Assembly: GCA_016206945.1 (NCBI GenBank)
Contig: JACQQP010000136.1
Coordinates: 1-12,630, forward strand
Direction of reading: 5' to 3'
Source: Candidatus Omnitrophota bacterium
Lineage (GTDB): Bacteria; Omnitrophota; Omnitrophia; Omnitrophales; Danuiimicrobiaceae
Length of the DNA: 12,630 nt
Part shown: positions 10,609 through 12,630 of the stretch, piece by piece
How positions within the stretch are numbered: the stretch's first letter is position 1
How the letters are laid out: every line of letters starts with the position of its first letter
Notes under the pieces: model-generated
The model's input: only the letters and a program-made list of their open reading frames with translations
Databases searched by the model: none
What the model was told of the DNA's origin: nothing
Translations under genes and position numbers: made by a program

Positions 10609-11532
10609 ATGCCTCCTTTGAAGCGAACCATTTATTTCCTTGAATACGCTTTCATTCGTTTGATCGGCTTGGTCTTGAATTTGGTTCCGCTTTCTCTTCT
10701 TCTTCGCCTGGCTCGTCCCATTAGTTCTTTTCTTTTTTGCGTCCTCGGACGATCGCACCGGACGGCACTTGAAAATTTGCGCCTCGCTTTTGGTTCCGAG
10801 AGATCGGAAGCTGAAATTCGGAAGATTGCTATCGGAGCTTTTGAACATCTCGCCGAATTTGGAATCGAATGGCTCGCGATGCCTCAAATCATTCGATATT
10901 CAGAGAAATATTTGGTTACCGTTCATCATGCCGACAAAGTTCACGCGGAGCTTAGAGAAAAAAAGAAAGGCGCCGTCATCCTTGTTTGCCATACGGGAAA
11001 CTGGGAAATTATGGCGCTTATGGCTGGTCTTTTTTTGGCAAAACCAGTAGGAGCTTCGATCTACGCGGTGGCGCGGCCTCTGAAAAATCCCTATCTTTAC
11101 GCTTACGCCGTGAAACTTCGGGGCGGGATGGGGCTCAAGAGTATTGACAAAAGCAGAGCCGTTCTGGAGGCCTCCGCTCGCTTAAGGGAAAATGCGATTG
11201 TTTGTATTCCAATGGATCAAAGGGTGAGCGAAGGAAATGTGACGTGCAATTTTTTTGGCCGTCCCGCGCTTACGACAAGCCTTCCTGCGCTTTTGGCGCT
11301 TAGGCTTGGGTCACCCGTATTTTATTATTTTCTTTATCGATCGATCAATTGTCGGTACTCGGTGGGAGTCCAAGGACCCGTTTCCATTGAGAGAACGGGA
11401 AATGTAAAACGGGATGTTCAGGTCAGCACTCAAACATTCACGGATCAAATTGAAACCGAAATCAGGAAAGACCCCCGCAGGTGGCTTTGGATGCACAACC
11501 GCTGGCGTCCCCGGCACGGCGCAAAGGATTAA
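10609..11532 (+). CDS. LpxL/HtrB-like lysophospholipid acyltransferase (lipid A late acyltransferase family)
   Basis: Late acyltransferases of this family transfer a secondary fatty acid to lipid A precursors at the inner membrane; related members act on other lipids. The 307-residue protein has an N-terminal hydrophobic segment (about residues 8-46), the catalytic HX4E motif as H128-TGNW-E133, MDQRV followed by the CNFFGRPALTTSLPALLALR segment, and WLWMHNRWRPR at the end, which matches the family's conserved RWK-like terminus. Length is near the usual ~300. The ATG at 10609 directly follows the TAG of the protease gene, so translation is probably coupled and no separate ribosome site is needed. 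Acyl donor and exact acceptor cannot be read from the sequence. Its presence supports a Gram-negative envelope. Confidence 0.9.
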   Translation: MPPLKRTIYFLEYAFIRLIGLVLNLVPLSLLLRLARPISSFLFCVLGRSHRTALENLRLAFGSERSEAEIRKIAIGAFEHLAEFGIEWLAMPQIIRYSEKYLVTVHHADKVHAELREKKKGAVILVCHTGNWEIMALMAGLFLAKPVGASIYAVARPLKNPYLYAYAVKLRGGMGLKSIDKSRAVLEASARLRENAIVCIPMDQRVSEGNVTCNFFGRPALTTSLPALLALRLGSPVFYYFLYRSINCRYSVGVQGPVSIERTGNVKRDVQVSTQTFTDQIETEIRKDPRRWLWMHNRWRPRHGAKD

Positions 11533-11563
11533 CTTTAAAAATTCGTGAGAATTAGTTAAAATC

Positions 11564-11652
11564 CCTTCTCCCTCTTTAGAGGGAGAAGGTTAGGATGAGG
11601 GTGAAAGACTCATTTTTTCCCTCACCCTAACCCTCTCCCAAAGGGAGAGGGG
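11564..11652. repeat. Palindromic repeat family A, copy 3
   Basis: It has the same architecture as the copy at 1281: left hairpin plus TTAGGATGAGGGTG (40 bp identical to 1281-1320), a different spacer, then CCCTCACCCTAACCCTCTCC and a right hairpin ending GGGAGAGGGG. It occupies most of the 146-bp gap between the acyltransferase and rfbA and ends 26 bp before the rfbA ATG. It could end transcription of the acyltransferase operon. Confidence 0.9.
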
Positions 11653-11678
11653 AACATGCAAGTAAGAAAGGTGAATTC

Positions 11679-12401
11679 ATGAAGGGAGTTGTCTTGGCAG
11701 GAGGTCTTGGAACGCGGCTTTCGCCGTTGACGGGGGTCACGAATAAACACTTGCTTCCTGTTTACGACAAACCCATGATTTACTATCCCATCGAAACCCT
11801 TGTTCGAGCGGGAATTCGTGACATCATGATTGTGACGGGCGGTAATTCAGCGGGAGATTTTTTGAGGCTGCTTGGAAACGGCAGCGAGTTTGGCTTGAAG
11901 GATCTTTACTATACCTATCAGCGAGGGGAGGGTGGAATTGCGGAAGCGCTTTCGCTGACGGAACATTTTGCAGACGGAGAGAAGATCGTCGTGGTGCTGG
12001 GAGATAATATCATTGAAGATAATATGGCTTCCTTTGTTCAAGAATTTGAAAAACAAAAAAATGGAGCTCGGATTTTTTTGAAGGAAGTTACGGACCCCGA
12101 ACGGTTCGGGGTTCCGGAAATTAAGGAAGGAAAGGTGGTTGGGATCGAAGAGAAGCCCAAAAAACCGAAAAGCAAGTACGCCGTAACAGGAATTTATATG
12201 TATGATGAAAGTGTTTTTGACATTGTCAAGACTTTGAAGCCCTCCAGACGCGGCGAGCTAGAAATCAGCGACGTAAACAACCGCTACATCAAAGAGGGAA
12301 CACTTGAGTTTGATATTTTAAAAGGTTTTTGGACCGATGCCGGAACGTTTGAATCGCTTTTTCACGCCGGTCAGTTGGTTCAAGCGAAGAAGCGCAACTA
12401 A
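11679..12401 (+). CDS. rfbA: Glucose-1-phosphate thymidylyltransferase (short form RmlA/RfbA)
   Basis: RfbA joins dTTP and glucose-1-phosphate to make dTDP-glucose, the first step toward dTDP-rhamnose and related deoxysugars of O-antigen or other surface glycans. Visible signatures are VVLAGGLGTRLSPLT at residues 4-18 (nucleotide-binding loop with the catalytic Arg), NKHLLPVYDKPMIYYPIETL, VVVLGDNIIED (metal-binding Asp), FGVPEIKEGKVVGIEEKPKK in two blocks, AVTGIYMYD and FWTDAGTFESL. At 240 residues it belongs to the short form that lacks the C-terminal helices of the ~290-residue enterobacterial enzyme. AAAGGTG lies five bases before ATG 11679. The next gene, rfbB, begins one base after the TAA, so they form one operon. 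Confidence 0.94.
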   Translation: MKGVVLAGGLGTRLSPLTGVTNKHLLPVYDKPMIYYPIETLVRAGIRDIMIVTGGNSAGDFLRLLGNGSEFGLKDLYYTYQRGEGGIAEALSLTEHFADGEKIVVVLGDNIIEDNMASFVQEFEKQKNGARIFLKEVTDPERFGVPEIKEGKVVGIEEKPKKPKSKYAVTGIYMYDESVFDIVKTLKPSRRGELEISDVNNRYIKEGTLEFDILKGFWTDAGTFESLFHAGQLVQAKKRN

Positions 12402-12402
12402 G

Positions 12403-12630
12403 ATGAATCGATTTTTAATTACGGGCGGCTCAGGTTTTATCGGCTCTAATTTCCTCCATTATTTTTTGCAGAACCACCAGGATATTTCCGTTATCAATCT
12501 CGATAAATTGACTTACGCAGGAAATCGCGCGAACACGCAAGAACTAGAAAGGGATCCGCGCTATGAATTTGTTCAGGGCGATATAGGCGATAGGGACTTG
12601 GTGCGGCAGCTTGTGAAGCGCGCAGACTGC
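12403..12630 (+). CDS. rfbB: dTDP-glucose 4,6-dehydratase, N-terminal part (runs off window)
   Basis: This is the first 76 residues of an extended short-chain dehydratase that converts dTDP-glucose to dTDP-4-keto-6-deoxyglucose with bound NAD. MNRFLITGGSGFIGSNFLHYFL carries the GxxGxxG Rossmann motif; INLDKLTYAGN (the Asp contacting the NAD ribose and the conserved LTYAGN) and YEFVQGDIGDRDLV are typical of RmlB. The start ATG at 12403 lies one base past the rfbA stop. The catalytic YxxxK and TE/DE residues are outside the window. The pairing with rfbA makes the assignment firm. Confidence 0.93.
   Translation, partial: MNRFLITGGSGFIGSNFLHYFLQNHQDISVINLDKLTYAGNRANTQELERDPRYEFVQGDIGDRDLVRQLVKRADC

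Noticed and set aside
11529..11562. A promoter for rfbA before repeat A copy 3 (TTAACT and TTAAAAT)
   Set aside because: The spacing between the boxes is about 22 bp and both are weak matches; the AT-rich stretch alone is not enough.

Overview
The window reads as chromosomal DNA of a Gram-negative bacterium. It carries an LpxL/HtrB-like acyltransferase, an FtsB-like divisome protein, Sec-exported proteins and the start of a dTDP-sugar pathway. GC looks moderate (roughly mid-40s percent by eye, not computed). The mix of housekeeping genes with several unrelated palindromic repeat families in almost every intergenic gap resembles what I associate with uncultured phyla such as Candidatus Omnitrophota, but that placement is an impression and not a result. 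Every convincing gene is on the + strand.

Layout. 1-4106: housekeeping genes: the 3' end of a polyprenyl diphosphate synthase, rsmI (16S rRNA 2'-O-methyltransferase), purN, a membrane ICMT/PEMT-like methyltransferase, and eno. 4107-4617: two tandem palindromic repeats running into a small ftsB/divIC-like gene whose start codon lies in the repeat. 4640-5590: an initiator tRNA locus with a strong promoter, a 5' tRNA fragment, a GIY-YIG nuclease ORF that runs into an intact tRNA-fMet gene, and then 450 bp of hairpins containing two further copies of the tRNA 3' end. 5671-8006: three exported proteins (a lysine-rich GW/PPG protein, a staphylococcal-nuclease-like protein with its catalytic residues replaced, and a protein of about nine 42-residue TPRs). 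8086-11532: a double zinc-ribbon protein interrupted in frame by a nested repeat, LemA, an HtpX-like M48 protease with an added C-terminal zinc ribbon, and a lipid A-type acyltransferase. 11679-12630: rfbA/rmlA and the start of rfbB/rmlB, the first two steps toward dTDP-rhamnose-type sugars.

How it fits together. LemA and the M48 protease are a commonly linked membrane-proteostasis pair. The acyltransferase ATG directly follows the protease stop codon, so the two are probably translationally coupled. The acyltransferase and rfbA/rfbB both point to envelope (lipid A and O-antigen) synthesis.

The most unusual parts are repeats and what they do to genes. (i) The tRNA-fMet locus looks like an insertion hotspot: fragments matching the tRNA 5' and 3' ends bracket the nuclease ORF and the hairpins, and the best promoter in the window points at the 5' fragment, not at the intact tRNA. 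(ii) The nuclease stop codon lies in the tRNA anticodon loop, so tRNA 5' processing would remove the stop from its mRNA. (iii) Palindromic repeats supply the stop codon of rsmI, a 33-residue linker in the zinc-ribbon protein, and the start codon of ftsB. No transposase, integrase, CRISPR array or rRNA gene was seen.
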